From positions 99,946,914 through 100,010,913 of the forward strand of contig NC_059471.1 of assembly GCF_018139145.2 (NCBI RefSeq): a stretch of 64,000 nucleotides of DNA, given 5' to 3'. Shown one piece after another: positions 1-11,800 of the stretch. Below the pieces are notes generated by a model. The model searched no databases. It was not told the origin of the DNA and was given only the letters and a program-made list of their open reading frames with translations. This DNA comes from Gymnogyps californianus. Its lineage: Eukaryota; Chordata; Aves; Accipitriformes; Cathartidae. Within the stretch, counting starts at the first letter, position 1. Each line of letters begins with the position of its first letter. The translations under genes and the position numbers were made by a program.

Positions 1-662
1 TTAAACACATGGAGTGGGGGAACTTTGTGAGCTGGGTTATCTCCAGAGCTCTCTTTAGATACCAGTCTATGTTCCTGAGCAGCCTTTCAAAATCGGCAGG
101 AAGCAGTGAACTGAGGCACAAATTTCAGGCTCGGCCTTGTGCTTGCCTGAGCCCTTCCACATTCTGCTGCCGTCGCCTGGAAAGGAGGATAAGCTGGATC
201 CTTACCGGATCAAGAGAGGGCTGCTGTGAGGGATGGCTCCCCACGAAAGGAATGGAGAAATACCCCTCCTCATCTGAAAAAAACTATTTTTTGTTGCTCT
301 TTGAATTGCGTTGGAAGGAAGGGAGACTGTCGTGGGCTGCAGAGGAAGGTGGGTTTGATGAAGATCAGTGCTGTTGGGGTGCAGCAGGGTGGGACGTTCT
401 CTCGGCTGCAGGGTTGTAGTTGTTTTCGTAGTTTATGGCAGGGATGCTCCCTTTGAAAAAGTGTAAATCTTAATCAAATAAAACTGATGTGCTGCCATAT
501 TTACCCGTCTCACTGGTTGTCCTACATCATGTTTTAGCATATAAGTTACATGACAGAGTTATCCAGGGGTTGCCAGCTGACACAGAAACAAACCCTCATC
601 TTAAATTGCCTGCAGATGTCCTCTTCCAACTCCTGTAAGGAACTTCTACCAGTTCTCTCTCC

Positions 663-690
663 TTTTTTTTTTTTTTTTTTGTGTGTGTGT
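663..690. repeat. Poly-T followed by (GT)5
   Basis: A run of 18 T is followed directly by five GT units. It is a simple low-complexity tract. It could be the reverse-strand tail of an old retroposon, but no LINE or SINE sequence is recognisable beside it. Confidence 0.8.
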
Positions 691-1691
691 TAAATAAAAG
701 CAGCAGAAGAGGGGGAAAACAATCTCAGTTGAATCTCTGTGCTAGTGCCTCTGTTTGCAGGACAGGAAGCCTTAAGAAGACAATGCAATTTATAGGCAAG
801 TGCAACAAAAAACCCTGTAAGGATTTCCATGAACTTTAGTGGACCAAATGAGTTGTGGTCATTTGTAACACTGAAGCTGACTGAATAATGCCAAGTCTAA
901 TGCTGCTAAAGTGGGCTTTTCAGAAGATTCAGACCTGAGGAGGTGAGAAGATCTTTATGTTCTGTTGGCTGTAATTTATTTGATACTAGAATTTATGGCT
1001 TAGAGTTTTGACTAGACATCTCTTTTGTTTTGATATTGTTCTAAAGAAATCAGGATTTTATCTGATGGACTTAATTTCTTGTTCTCTTTGGCAGAAATCT
1101 CCAAGTAAGATTGTGACATTCTCGAAAAAATTCACTGTTTTCATTTACATAATTAGGAATTTTTGTTTTGTTTTTGTTTTCATTGTATGAATTTACTGAA
1201 GTTTGTGAACTTTTTGCCTGGCTGTCCCCCTTGGTTGGGGAAATCACAGAATGTTGTTTCTTTTTCCTGGCTGGAGGAGTATGGGCTATTTATGCGTAGT
1301 TTTAAAATATGCTTTCTGTGAGGTCTTACATGTTCCTCTTTGCAATGTGATATTTCTGGATGATCAGTCTAGCCAAAAGCAATTGCAAAAGGTTAGTGGA
1401 GAGCAGAGCTCCCATTTAGACACCTACATGAAATACTGGCCCTTCAAAAGCTGTGAGTGCCAAACAACTCCCACTTGGAACAATGGAAGCTGGTGAGTGC
1501 CGACAGCTTCCGAAAATCTGGCCTCACACGACTTCAAAAGAGATTGATTAGCAAGTCGAGCAAACTGTCTTTTTCTGTATTTGCTTAGCTCTGCATGGAG
1601 AATATTAGCTGCACTTGAAGTGTGCTCAGCAGTTGCAGGTGGTGCATGAAGAGGAAGGTTCCTCCTGGGAAGGTGGAGTTCCAGGTGGGTC

Positions 1692-1733
1692 GGTAGGCAG
1701 GCAGGCAGGCAGCTAGCTAGGTGGGCAGGCAGC
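1692..1733. repeat. Imperfect GGCA/AGGC tetranucleotide repeat
   Basis: GGCA units recur with interruptions (GTAGGCAGGCAGGCAGGC, then AGCTAGCTAGGTGGGCAGGC). It reads as a short, decayed microsatellite. Confidence 0.75.
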
Positions 1734-2655
1734 TTTTTGCCGGGCTTGCTTCAAGAGAGCTTTGGTCAGGAGTGTTGGACTTTGCTAGGCAGGTAGAAGG
1801 AAAGCCCTGGAGAGCTACCTCTGTAACTCCCCCACGTGGATCTTTTTTCAGTAAGAAAACAAAGTAGTTTTCCCAGTTGTCTTAAACTGCTTCGGAAGTG
1901 ACATAAACAAAACCAGAAAAGGCCACTCTGACATTACTGAAATAGGGATGTCCAGATGGGAAATTATAGTAATATAACTCTTGCATTCAAACTTCACGTC
2001 CTGTGTAACTTCCACATGTGGGCAAAGGAGATAAATTTGCTCTCTGGAGCTACACATGCACTTCTTTCTTTTGATTAAGCCTGAAACACTTTTCTTTTCC
2101 CTCCTGTGATGATGGAGTGAGGTCCACAGGAAAAGTAGGATTAGAAATTAATGTTTTGGGAGGTTTATTTCTAAACTAAGTTATCTTTGTGGCTTTCTGA
2201 AGTGTTTTTTTTACTTCTACCTATCACAAATCACCAGCCATTTTTTCAGTAAAGCAGATCTTTCAAATACAAGAACAGTAGGACTGTGCTAAAATGAGGA
2301 AATATTAATTCTGAAAATCAAATAATGAGTTTCGGTTATTGTTGCTTTTTGAACATGGTAAACAGGTTGGGGACCAATATGTTTGCAAATGACCTAAGTC
2401 TTCCTTTCCAGTGGTAATCCGTATTCTTTTGAAAAGCTAATAAAAGTGGTGTATGAAAGAAATTCCTGGGGCACTGCAGAACTCACCCTCCTAGGGAGAG
2501 AGCCAGATGTGCCGGTTAATAACCTAGCAAGCATTCAAAGCCAGGGCAGTAACCGCTTGGTATCACCTAAGCCAGACGTTCTGTGTCGATGCAAGGCAAT
2601 ACCGCATACTGGTCACATTCGCAGCAGAGAGCTGGAAGACATGTGCAGTCTTATT

Positions 2656-2713
2656 AAAGGAAGAAAAAAAAAAGGGGAAAGAAAAGGAGGGGACAGGGAG
2701 AAGGAGAGGGAGA
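2656..2713 (+). repeat. Polypurine tract (about 58 nt)
   Basis: The plus strand is almost entirely A and G, with a single C near 2694. Long homopurine tracts can form triplex structures in supercoiled DNA. Nothing nearby suggests a specific role. Confidence 0.75.
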
Positions 2714-3639
2714 CAATGTGTCTGTCCTGAGAAGCAGCAAAGTAGCAGACACACTCCTCCACATGTGCATTAGTCTGTCAGCCTGGATTCTGTTATCCAG
2801 ATGTTGGGGTGGATCCTACGGCAAGGACCACGAAGGAAAAGGCTTTTAAAAGAAATCATATTTCAGTGGTGAAATTAATGTTACCACGATTTTTCAAATG
2901 CAATCACTAGTGTAATTTTTCAGAATGCTTTAGTAAAATAACAAATTCTAGATTTAATGCTTTTTACAGGCTTATTTGGCAGTGCCTGTTCCAAACACAA
3001 GCGTATGTCTGTGAAACTTGTCAATCGCTTTTAGAACCAAGATGCCTTAGAGTAAACAGCACATTAAAATTGTTCTTCAGCCAGTCCTACTGAACTGAGA
3101 ATTGTTTGTGGAGGGGGTCCCAAAGTCCGATGGGCCTTTCTCAAGGCCCCACCCCTCAGCATCTAACCCTTTGAGAGCTTTGGCCATCACATCAAAATGG
3201 TGCTTATGAATAATAAACACATATATATTTGCAGTGGCAATCAGAATACATCAGCATCAAATAAGATTTTTTAAAAATCCCAAATCTACTTTCCCAGGCG
3301 CAGCAGAAAAATAAATTACTTATGGCATTTATGGTATATTTGTAACTTAAAACTGATGGCTTCATGTTACTGGGCATAACGTGTGCAGCATATAAACAAA
3401 CACTGCACAAAAAGACAAGTCCCAGCTTTGTCTCTCTGACACTTTGCCTCTGTGACCGGGATCCCACAACGAACACCGCATGTGTATTTCTGCTGAGCTG
3501 GTGTTTATGTTGAGCTCGGCTCAGCCGTGTGCTGATCTTGCCCACGCGTGGCAGGATCAGGGCGTCCGATGGGAAGCTAGGGTGCGGTGATAGGAGACGA
3601 TGTGCATGCCTGACCAGCCATGGTCATCACAAGGGGAAA

Positions 3640-3790
3640 GGGAGAGCATCTGTGAATAAATATTTATTTGCATGTGTTAAACAATGCGGTTATTGTTCTT
3701 GCCTGTAAGTTTTTCGTGAGGCCTCAGGAATGCAACATTTATGTAAAAAGATGGTAATATGCAAATGTTACTAAACCTCATATTCATGAC
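3640..3790. promoter_or_regulatory. Candidate enhancer: clustered octamer and SOX-like sites
   Basis: Within about 100 bp there are two perfect octamer (POU) sites in opposite orientation, ATTTGCAT at 3666-3673 and ATGCAAAT at 3759-3766. Two SOX-type cores lie between them, AACAAT at 3680-3685 and ATTGTT at 3692-3697. POU and SOX factors often bind together at developmental enhancers (established knowledge). That this segment is an enhancer is inference from motif density. It has no open frame of note and no repeat signature. Confidence 0.3.
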
Positions 3791-5486
3791 TGATAGGGAG
3801 TCACTGCTTTCAGCTGTCGCAGAAGGCAGAATGTAGATAAGTGAAAACTTGAAGAGTGGATTTGTGATTATGTTGCAAATAGAAACAAGGCAATTTTATA
3901 TCAATATTAGTACAGTGCACTTTGGAAGCAGTCTGGATGTTTTCATACATGATTATGGCTTCAGTAAAATTGTAAATTTATAGAGACAGCTGGTGTATCT
4001 TTTCCCATATTGGAATAGTATCAGCTGAGTAGGTCTTGTGAGAAACCTCAGTTTGTAGTTTTGGTGAAAGCCAGACTCGCAGATGTAGATTTCTTTGTTG
4101 CATTTCACCGTTGGATATGATCTTGACTCTGCTGTGAATCTCAAAAGTTAGTGGACCTCTGCAGTTCATTCTTGCATCTGTCACACAAAGTACATGGGGA
4201 GGTGCAGCACCACCTAACTGGAGTGAAAAAAAAAATATTTTCCTTCCTGATACAGCGAGGGTGTAGCTCTGAGTGCCTGGCAGAGATAACCAAGCTAGCC
4301 GAGGATGGGCCAGCTTCGGTGCTGCGCACAGCAGAGGCACACTGGCGTGATGCTGACGGCTCGCTAGCTCACCCTGCTTGGCAGCCGCACTGTTTGGATT
4401 CAGCATCCCCTCTTGCCCCGGGAGAGGGGGGGAAGGTGTCCGTGGCTGCCTGCCCCTGCCCTGTGGGGCCTCGAGGAGGTGAGCGTTATCTCAGACACCC
4501 ATTAACCTCTCAGTCTGCCCCAGCGTTGAGCGCACGCCTCAGACGGGGCTGGGCTGAGAGCTGCCGGGGCTCCGTGGGTGAGAGCTTTCAAGGCGAAGCA
4601 GCCCATCATTGCACACTGCAGTTTGTGAGAGTGAGAGCCTTGGAGCCGGCAGGGTGTGATTCATCCATCCCTGCAAGGTCTCTGAGGCAATCTGACATTA
4701 TTCGGACTGATATCATTAATTAATGAGGGCTGAATGTTATTCTTAGACACTGGATTGAGTATTGGGTAGAGAAGCCTATGAAAGGGCTCTTTGATTTTGG
4801 AAAATTCCTATGGCACTGTCAAATTTGCTAACAAAATTAAATCATCTGCCAACTTTCCAAGTTAAGGAGCACATCCCTTCTGGAGGCTTGACTGAGTCTC
4901 CTCAGTGCCTTCTTGGGATCAAGGGATTATTTGATTTATATTAATGCCAAACAAAAATGATAGATAGCCTCCAAAAACCAGTCATATTGAATCTATCAGG
5001 CGGGCTTTGGAGAAAGCGTTTTTGTTTGTTTGCTTCAGCACAGATTTGATCCTCCCCCACCTTTGTTTGGCTATCTTTGATTTAATGCACTCAAAGTGGA
5101 AGGGAGCCAGCAAACAGTTTTTGTGCAGCCTGGGGGTTGGTCACCAGGTTGTGCCTGGGCTCTGCCCCTCCGCCGGGGTTACCCACAGCCCCCTGCCGTG
5201 GGAGCGAGGACCGGTTCACGCAGCCGTGGCTAACTCAAACAAACCCCAAAAGTAATGAGGTTTGGGTCTGGTCTTGAAAAACATCAGGGTGTGCTCCAAA
5301 GCAAATGAAGAGAGCAGCTCCCCTTGCTCCTGGCACTCACCTCCTGGGGGCCGGTGCTGCTGTTCCCTCCTCCAGACGCTTTTCCTCCCTGGAGCCGCCT
5401 CTTGCCCCAGTGCCGGCTGGCTGCCTGCTTCACGGACCTTGCAGGTGTCCAGAATTAGCAAAGCTTTGCGGGCCTCTGGCAGCAGA

Positions 5487-5580
5487 TATATAAATATAAT
5501 GCTGTCATTTAAAACCCCAGCCCTGGCAGGGCTGGGAGCGCGGGAAGCGCGCCGCACATGTGGGCCGGCCGGCGATCACA
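5487..5580 (+). promoter_or_regulatory. Weak candidate promoter: TATA box next to CpG cluster
   Basis: TATATAAAT at 5487-5495 is followed about 45 bp downstream by a dense CpG group at roughly 5538-5574 (GCGCG, GCGCGCCG, GGCCGGCCGG). CpG is rare elsewhere in the window, so the cluster stands out. TATA plus a CpG-rich start region fits a core promoter, but no downstream exon can be recognised. It may be only a local GC pocket. Confidence 0.2.
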
Positions 5581-6330
5581 CATGGATCCCATTGCAGCCC
5601 TAATAACACTGGGGTGGGGGGAGAAGGGCGAGGGGGCCACCGGCAGGTCAGCTCCCCCTGGTTTGTCTGTCTCCTGGCTGCTCTTGGTCTTCGTGTAAAC
5701 AGAGAGGTGCCCAAGCGCAGCCAGTTCCTCGGTTTGCCCTTGCTGCCACGGTTTTTGGGCAAGGAGGTGGCATGCGTGGCCAGCTGGTCTGCCCAGGTGG
5801 CAGGAGCTTGTTGAGTAATTGCTGCACTGAGCCCAATGCTTTGTGGTTGAATTAATGTGCGTGTTATCTGAGGTAGGCACTTTTGGGATGATACCCACAT
5901 AGTGACGGTAATGATGTCACCGAGTGTTCATCTGCATTGTGGGTCAGGTTCATCTTTCAGCTGTAGCATGTTGTCCTCAGGGCAGCTGCTGCAATACGTG
6001 TGCATGCGTGCACACACACCCACAGCTGGGAGCAGACCAGCAACCACCTTAGCCGAATAAAGCACATGAATGTTTGCCATTTGGGGAAAAAAAAAATCTG
6101 TTATAGATTGTGCTAATTATAAAGAGGTTTGACGTGGTACCATACGTTCAGCAGCAGAAAGACCTGAGTTATTTGAATCTCCCGTTTGGTTTGGTGTGGC
6201 TTGTGTCCATGAACCAGGCTGTAATCTGTAATTCTGGCTGCTGGAGTGAGGATTTTTTTAGGGATGTGTGTGTGACTTGCTTTAGATATCTGCTCCAGAG
6301 GCGCCCTTAAAGCATTTTGCTTCCATTGCC

Positions 6331-7075
6331 AGGATCAACAGACGAGGTGCTGGAACAAACTGATAAATTAAATAGCAACAAGTTACCCAGACCTGATGGT
6401 ATTAATCCAGGAGTTGTGAAAAGCCTGAAGAATGAAGTGCCCGAGCTGCTCACAACAGAAATGTAGGGACTCAAGGGAAGCAGAGAACTTAGGAATGACA
6501 GTCTTTGTACTTACTTTTAAAAACAAACATTAGAGCGGTGCTGGGAAGCACCTCCAAGCCTTACTGCAGGGCAAAAATAACACCTAACTAGTTGCAAATA
6601 ACAATGGTGAAGTTATAAGTACACCTCCTACATCAATTATATGGAAGAGATGAAGTGGGATGTATTTTCCAAAGGAAAATTTGGAGTCTTTGTTGTACCA
6701 CAATTTTTAGAACGCACAAAAAAGCGGATTTGGAAGAACAGGTTAATTTTTTTTTTAAAAGCTCAAGGAGCTTTCTTGTCAAGGGAAAAAGTGACATTCA
6801 GTCACCTATTAAAAATGGATAGGAAAGAGAAAATAAGAAAATAATAGTAAACATTCAGTTTTCAGCCTGGCACCCAAGAGCAGCAGCAGAGTGTCTCAAA
6901 TTGCATCCTAAATCTGGCGTTGTTTAATACATGAGCTGGAAAACAGGAAGTGAGGCCCAATCAGATTGGAGATGATACGCATGTTCGTGTATTTTTTAGG
7001 TTATTCAAGACAAGCTGAAGGAAATACGGAATATTTCACCAAGCCAAGTAGAAAGCACTGTGCTATGACAAATCA
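6331..7075 (+). mobile_element. Decayed CR1-type LINE fragment (reverse transcriptase region)
   Basis: The plus strand matches the order of a CR1/L3-like LINE reverse transcriptase, with indels and stop codons. From 6389 it reads PRPDGINPGVVKSLKNE, matching the family's PGPDGIHPRVLKEL block. Further on come a stretch like the family's WLKDRKQ...INGQFS segment (about 6795-6866), a FNT...LEN block at about 6922-6945, and IGDDT at 6965-6979, the decayed counterpart of the catalytic FADDT box. The following stretch to about 7070 fits the family's next segment. No intact frame remains, and the 5' end, endonuclease and 3' tail are missing. It is an old, 5'- and 3'-truncated, inactive copy. Family assignment is from memory; the subfamily is not determined. 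Confidence 0.75.
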
Positions 7076-8688
7076 ATATGAAAATGCATATGAAAGAGTA
7101 AAGTAGGTAGGAAAAAAATATATGCCATTGAATAACTATCACTGCAATTAAATATACGGAATACTGCTTCTGAGACACGCTGCATTAATCTTCTTCCATG
7201 CTGAAAACGGGTCTCCTACTCTTTGCTTATCAGTTTCTAATTTATGGTGAAATATGAACCTGCATCCTATGACAACTGTTCCTCTTTGATAACTTTCTTA
7301 AAGTTATTCTGCAGAAAGTCCTGAGCTTCTGGTACACGTGTATTCTGTCCGGACCAACCAGTGATCCACGTGGTGCAGTGGCTGACAAATGGCAGTGATG
7401 GTAATTAATACCATAATCAGCTGTTGTAGCTGCTATGATGGGCCTCTGTGCTTGTGACTGAGCGTGGTGGCTGGGGTGGATACAGGGTTAATGTGTGTCC
7501 TGGCACTGCTTCTCCACAGAATCATTCTTAGTGCTGCTGCTGCTGTTGGTTTTGATATGGAGTTTGGTATCAGTGTATTTTTTTGAGATACCTGTATAAA
7601 ATATTTTTAGCTGTCTTACATTTACTGTCTCTTGCAGTATAAAAATGTTCATTTTTCAACTTGTATTAAGAGAAGTGCGAGAAGGTCAGTGATTTCAGGA
7701 ATAGAGAAATGGAATATGAAAAAGAAATACAGAAGAGTTGGTGCTCAGTGACATATTAGAAACCCACTCTATAACTCTCCCTTGGCCAAGGAAATCTCAC
7801 TTGTTCTGAGATTATAACACAAAAGGCCCGGCCATATTGTCAAGTGGTGTCCTTGGAAAAATGCTTGTAGTGAGCCTCAAGGTTATCTGTGGCCCCTGCA
7901 AGATGCTGTATTATTCTGTGAAGTTTCTACTCGGGCATCAGGTCTGCATTTGCATGAGGACTGGGCACTGGGAAGGGACTGTGGGCCCTGATGACTGGCG
8001 ACCCATTTTGACCGGGAGAACGGTACGGAGCAGGAGGAAGACAGATGAGCACCCTTCCGGTCACGTCAGTGCCTTCAGGCATGGCCTCGAACATTCACTT
8101 GCAAGATGAGAGAATAGTTTGGTCTCCGTCCCTCTAGGAAGCCTTCTCCTTTCCAGAGGAGCCTGCCAAGGTTAATAGCCATGCATGGGTGTAACCTGAG
8201 GTGTGGTCAATGTCTTGTTTTTAGGGACCTGGATTAAAACCACCACTAAATAACCACCTGTCTGCTGGTCACGACTTCTGGTTGTTCCTGACCTGAGCTG
8301 AATTTAAAATTGTAATGTGGATGACCCAATTCCTATTTACAGTTTCCTCAGCTCTCCCATGCTTCCAGATACATCTTTACTTGGGAAACTACGTAAAGCA
8401 GTTGCCACATACTTCTTTCAGAGTTTGCATTAGTATCAGTTCATGCAAAGGATGCCAAGTCCAATTCTCACTTATGTCAGTGAGATCCCAGTGCTCTTTG
8501 AGTTCCCTCAGATCAGGGAGCTAGTGTGGCTGGCACTGGCTGCCCAGTACCATGCATTTTGTAGGAAGTGTTTTCTGCCTTACCATCTCCCATTATTTCT
8601 GTCTTCCTGATGTCCTGTAGGTAAGGTCTATGAAACCCTCCTCTGACTTACATGCCATGTCTTCGTTACTTTATGTCACTAGGGTCAA
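7076..8688. other. Non-coding stretch, nothing recognised
   Basis: No gene, RNA or clear repeat is visible. Short open frames (up to 90 codons, 7837-8109) have no recognisable features. One octamer site, ATTTGCAT, lies at 7948-7955. The segment around 8455-8515 faintly resembles the old sauropsid palindromic repeats described elsewhere in the window, too weakly to annotate. Confidence 0.5.
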
Positions 8689-8846
8689 GATTCATCTCAC
8701 CTAACTTTACTTGTCTGAAAGCTAAACCTATCTTCAGAGCTAATGGAAATAGAGGCATATCCAGAAGGTATTTAATCCCATTTAAAAATAGATTTCAAAG
8801 GAGCCTAGGCAACTCTTTTAGTCTAGATGTCGAACTTTTGGGCAGC
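8689..8846 (+). repeat. Dispersed repeat with GATTCATCTCACCTAACTTTA start, copy 1
   Basis: It begins with GATTCATCTCAC (8689-8700) followed by CTAACTTTA. The same 10-mer TTCATCTCAC occurs at 15285, 26955 and 27058. The first of these also continues with CTAACTT. The downstream part, with AATCCCATTTAAAAATAGA and AAAGGAGCCTAGGCA, also has the look of an old interspersed repeat. The end is uncertain. I recall sequences of this kind as dispersed in bird genomes but cannot name the family. Confidence 0.5.
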
Positions 8847-11800
8847 TAAGGTAAGGTAAAGATAATCTCGCTAAAGGATTTGCATACATTGCTGCTTCTT
8901 GATTCTGTAGTGGAAAGGTGCATTCACAGGCTTGAAGACTCTCCTTAAACTTTTAAAATAAAAATCACATGCCAACTTTGTAACAATGGATTAGATGGAA
9001 AAAAAGTTCTACCAAATATGTTTCAAACTGCTATCTTGGGTAGTTTTAGTACCCAATTAAAGGTATCAGAGGTACAGGGATTGGCAATTTGGATTTATAA
9101 ATTACTAAATTAATTTTTTTATCATTTCTGTGGGGGGTAGGAGGGCAAAAGTGGTTCATGGTCTCATAAGACTGTGACTTTTTAAAGTTTCGTAACTGAC
9201 TTTTGTATGTTAATTTTCTTTTCACCAACACTTGTAGGATTACACATAATTTTAAAAGTATATTTAATCCTGTGTCTTTAGGAGTTTGGTGAAATATTTT
9301 GCTTTAATGCTTTGTGTCTGCTTGGCTCTGCCTAAAAATTAAATACACACTAATCTTTATTCTTTCCCTGCCCCAGAACGAGGTTCTTTTAAAATAGGTT
9401 CAAACATACAACCCTGTTACCCAAGTTGATGGTATCATTCCCAGCTAGGATCCCTGTGCCTCTTGCAGATTTTAGCTTTTGCTGACAAGAAGGCACAGCA
9501 TTCCCGGCTATTTGCACCATATGGTGAATGACTGCAGCTTTTATCATGAAGGAATCCCTGAGTGCCTTTCAAACGATTTTTATAGGAGTCACTTCACTCA
9601 TCGCTGAAGTGGAGCCAGTGCTGGAGTAAAACATGGCAACCGTTCAGTGGTAACTGGAGTCTGCAGCACTTCTGAAAAACTAGGACCATTTTGCAAAACG
9701 TCAATATTTTTGATGACGTTGGTCACGGAAGGCCAGGTCCTCAGTATGAGTAAATTAATGTTTTGGCTTCGCTGGTGTCTGCAAAGTTGCCGTGATTTCT
9801 ACCCATGGCAAAACTGGCCCTGAGTACTTTTCACTCTCTGAAGCCTTGATTATACAAAAGCCACTTCTGTCTGATTTCCCACTTTGTAAATATTGAAGGA
9901 GCTGTCAGAGGAAGTGTCCAGCGTTGTCTGGAGGGGACACCAGCACTGCCCCTCCCTGGTCCTCGCTGCTCGCTGATCTCCCCAAGCCTTTTGCAGGGCA
10001 ATAAACTGCAGTCAATGCAGGCCCTGCACCCTTCTCACTTCAGAATGATGGGAAGAAAAAACAGCCTTATCCTTGGCTTGTCCTTATAGCCAACACCAGG
10101 TGGAGGTAACGACCCAGGTGGCCTCTGTTTGTTGATCTTCAGACAGATTGGGCAGCTCTACCAGTTGCCTGCTCGATCCTGAGCATGGCATGAGGTCTCC
10201 CTCTGCTTCAGTCTCCTGCTGTGCAGCGGGGAGATAGCATCTCACCAGCAACAAAGGAGGCAGCAGTATTTTCCCACTTCATGCGTCTGTTATGAGGGTA
10301 AATTAATCAGGTAACACAGGCTGCAAGGTGGATGCATAAGTTAAAAACAAACACACACCAGGTAAAATTCCTGAGGTAAACAATACAAGGCCATCTTGAG
10401 TGCCTAAAGCTAGAAATCATAGCTTTCTGCCATCACTTAAGACAAATAAAATTAGAGATTATCCCTGTGAAAGTTTTTGAAAGGAAACTCTCTTCTCATG
10501 GATTCAAAAGCCCCTCTTAAAATCTGTGGGGTGTTTGCTTGAGTCAGAGCCATAGGATCTGGCCTGGCATGCATTGCCCTTGCAAACGCAGCGCTCTTCA
10601 TCAGAGGGAAATCTCACACTGAAGAAATGAAACGACAACTCCAAAGTAATGGGTTTTGTCTTTAAGATGTGCAAATTCTTATGATCTTATAGGTACATGC
10701 CTTAACTAGGGGCTCTCCAAGACGGGTTTAATGTGAACCCTGGGATCTGGTAATGCAGGACTTCCCACAGCATCAGCTGGGCTTTGCTGAAAAATACAGT
10801 AAAAATGAGGGCCATGACATTATGGGTGGAGTTGTGTAGAAGAGAGCATGTGTCTGACACCATTTTTTCCACGAAACTGGACCGTGGGCTTGTGATTTCA
10901 GATGCTTTACTAGATACTGCTGGTGATCTTGATGAGCAAACCAGGCTGGCTTTCTGCTGGGTGAGGTTCAGATAACGCCTAGCCCCACTGTTGCATACTT
11001 TCATGTGGTTTAGATATAGAACATTTATATTGTTTCGAATGAGATAGATAGATAGACTTTAATGAGAAGGCAGTCTTGGAAATGCTGGCTGTAATAGCAG
11101 CACTGTTAATGTTAGTGTTTTTGGCATGGCAGGCACAGGAAAAGTCTTTCTAGAGCCAGACATCTGACAGGCTTGACAGGGGGTTGCATCTCTTCTATCT
11201 GTCTTGCTCTGCATGTGGCTATAACTTGAAACCATTATTTCCTCTGTGACAGGCAAACAATTTTGGATAAAAATTTACTTGGAGGTGGGAGACAAAGATC
11301 AGCTTCACATATGTAGGCATAACCTATTGCACGTCATCTTCCTCCCTCCTCCAGAGAAAAGCTATGAGGGAGTTTCCTGAAATATTTCACTGACAGGAGC
11401 ATGAGAAACTTTTTTTGTGAGGAGAAGTGCTTAAAAGAAGGGAAGGAATCTGTAATTACATAACTTTCATTTATGTCAACATCCATTTTTAATGATTTTC
11501 ATATTCAGGTAGCAAATCAACAATCCATTTTCAAATAGTCTGTTGGCTGTATTACTCTGAAGCATTAAAAGGTATTTGATTTTGTATTAAATTAAATTTA
11601 ATTCTGTATCCAATTCTGTATATTTACATTTGAAAACAAAACTCCATAAGAAATATCTTTCTGTTAGGGTTGGGGTTTTTTTTGAAGAAGCAAAAAATGA
11701 TAAATCATTTAGAAGGGACTGTGTATATGAATATTGCCATTTTTAAGCTATATATCACTGAACACATTGCCAGGAAAGCAATACAAAATGTTATACTTCC

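Larger units (their letters stand above)
1..3200. other. Non-coding AT-rich stretch, no gene supported
   Basis: I see no gene here. The longest open frame (136 codons, positions 9-419, plus strand) overlaps another frame and has no recognisable domain, signal peptide or repeat. AATAAA occurs at 477-482 and again near 693, but such hexamers are expected by chance in AT-rich DNA and nothing upstream looks like a final exon. The stretch holds a poly-T/(GT) tract, a GGCA-rich tract and a polypurine tract, listed separately. The rest appears to be unique sequence. Confidence 0.6.
3200..6330. other. Non-coding stretch with two GC-rich pockets
   Basis: No gene is supported. GC-rich pockets at about 4240-4660 and 5100-5800 hold overlapping open frames on both strands (up to 190 codons at 4151-4723), which is usual for stop-poor GC-rich DNA. 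Between them, around 4690-4725, lies a homeodomain-like TAAT group (ATCATTAATTAATGAG) that might be part of a conserved element. A POU/SOX-like cluster near 3.7 kb and a TATA/CpG combination near 5.5 kb are listed separately. Confidence 0.55.

Noticed and set aside
477..482. AATAAA as a 3' end signal of a gene entering from the left
   Set aside because: No coding sequence, stop context or downstream GT-rich element could be tied to it; the hexamer is common in AT-rich DNA.
1245..1265. AATCACAGAATG resembling the end of chicken-type CR1 copies
   Set aside because: The match stops after about 12 bases, and neither the typical following sequence nor the 8-bp terminal repeat is present.
4151..4723. 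190-codon plus-strand open frame
   Set aside because: Overlapped by minus-strand frames at 3978-4406 and 4141-4329 in a GC pocket; no domain.
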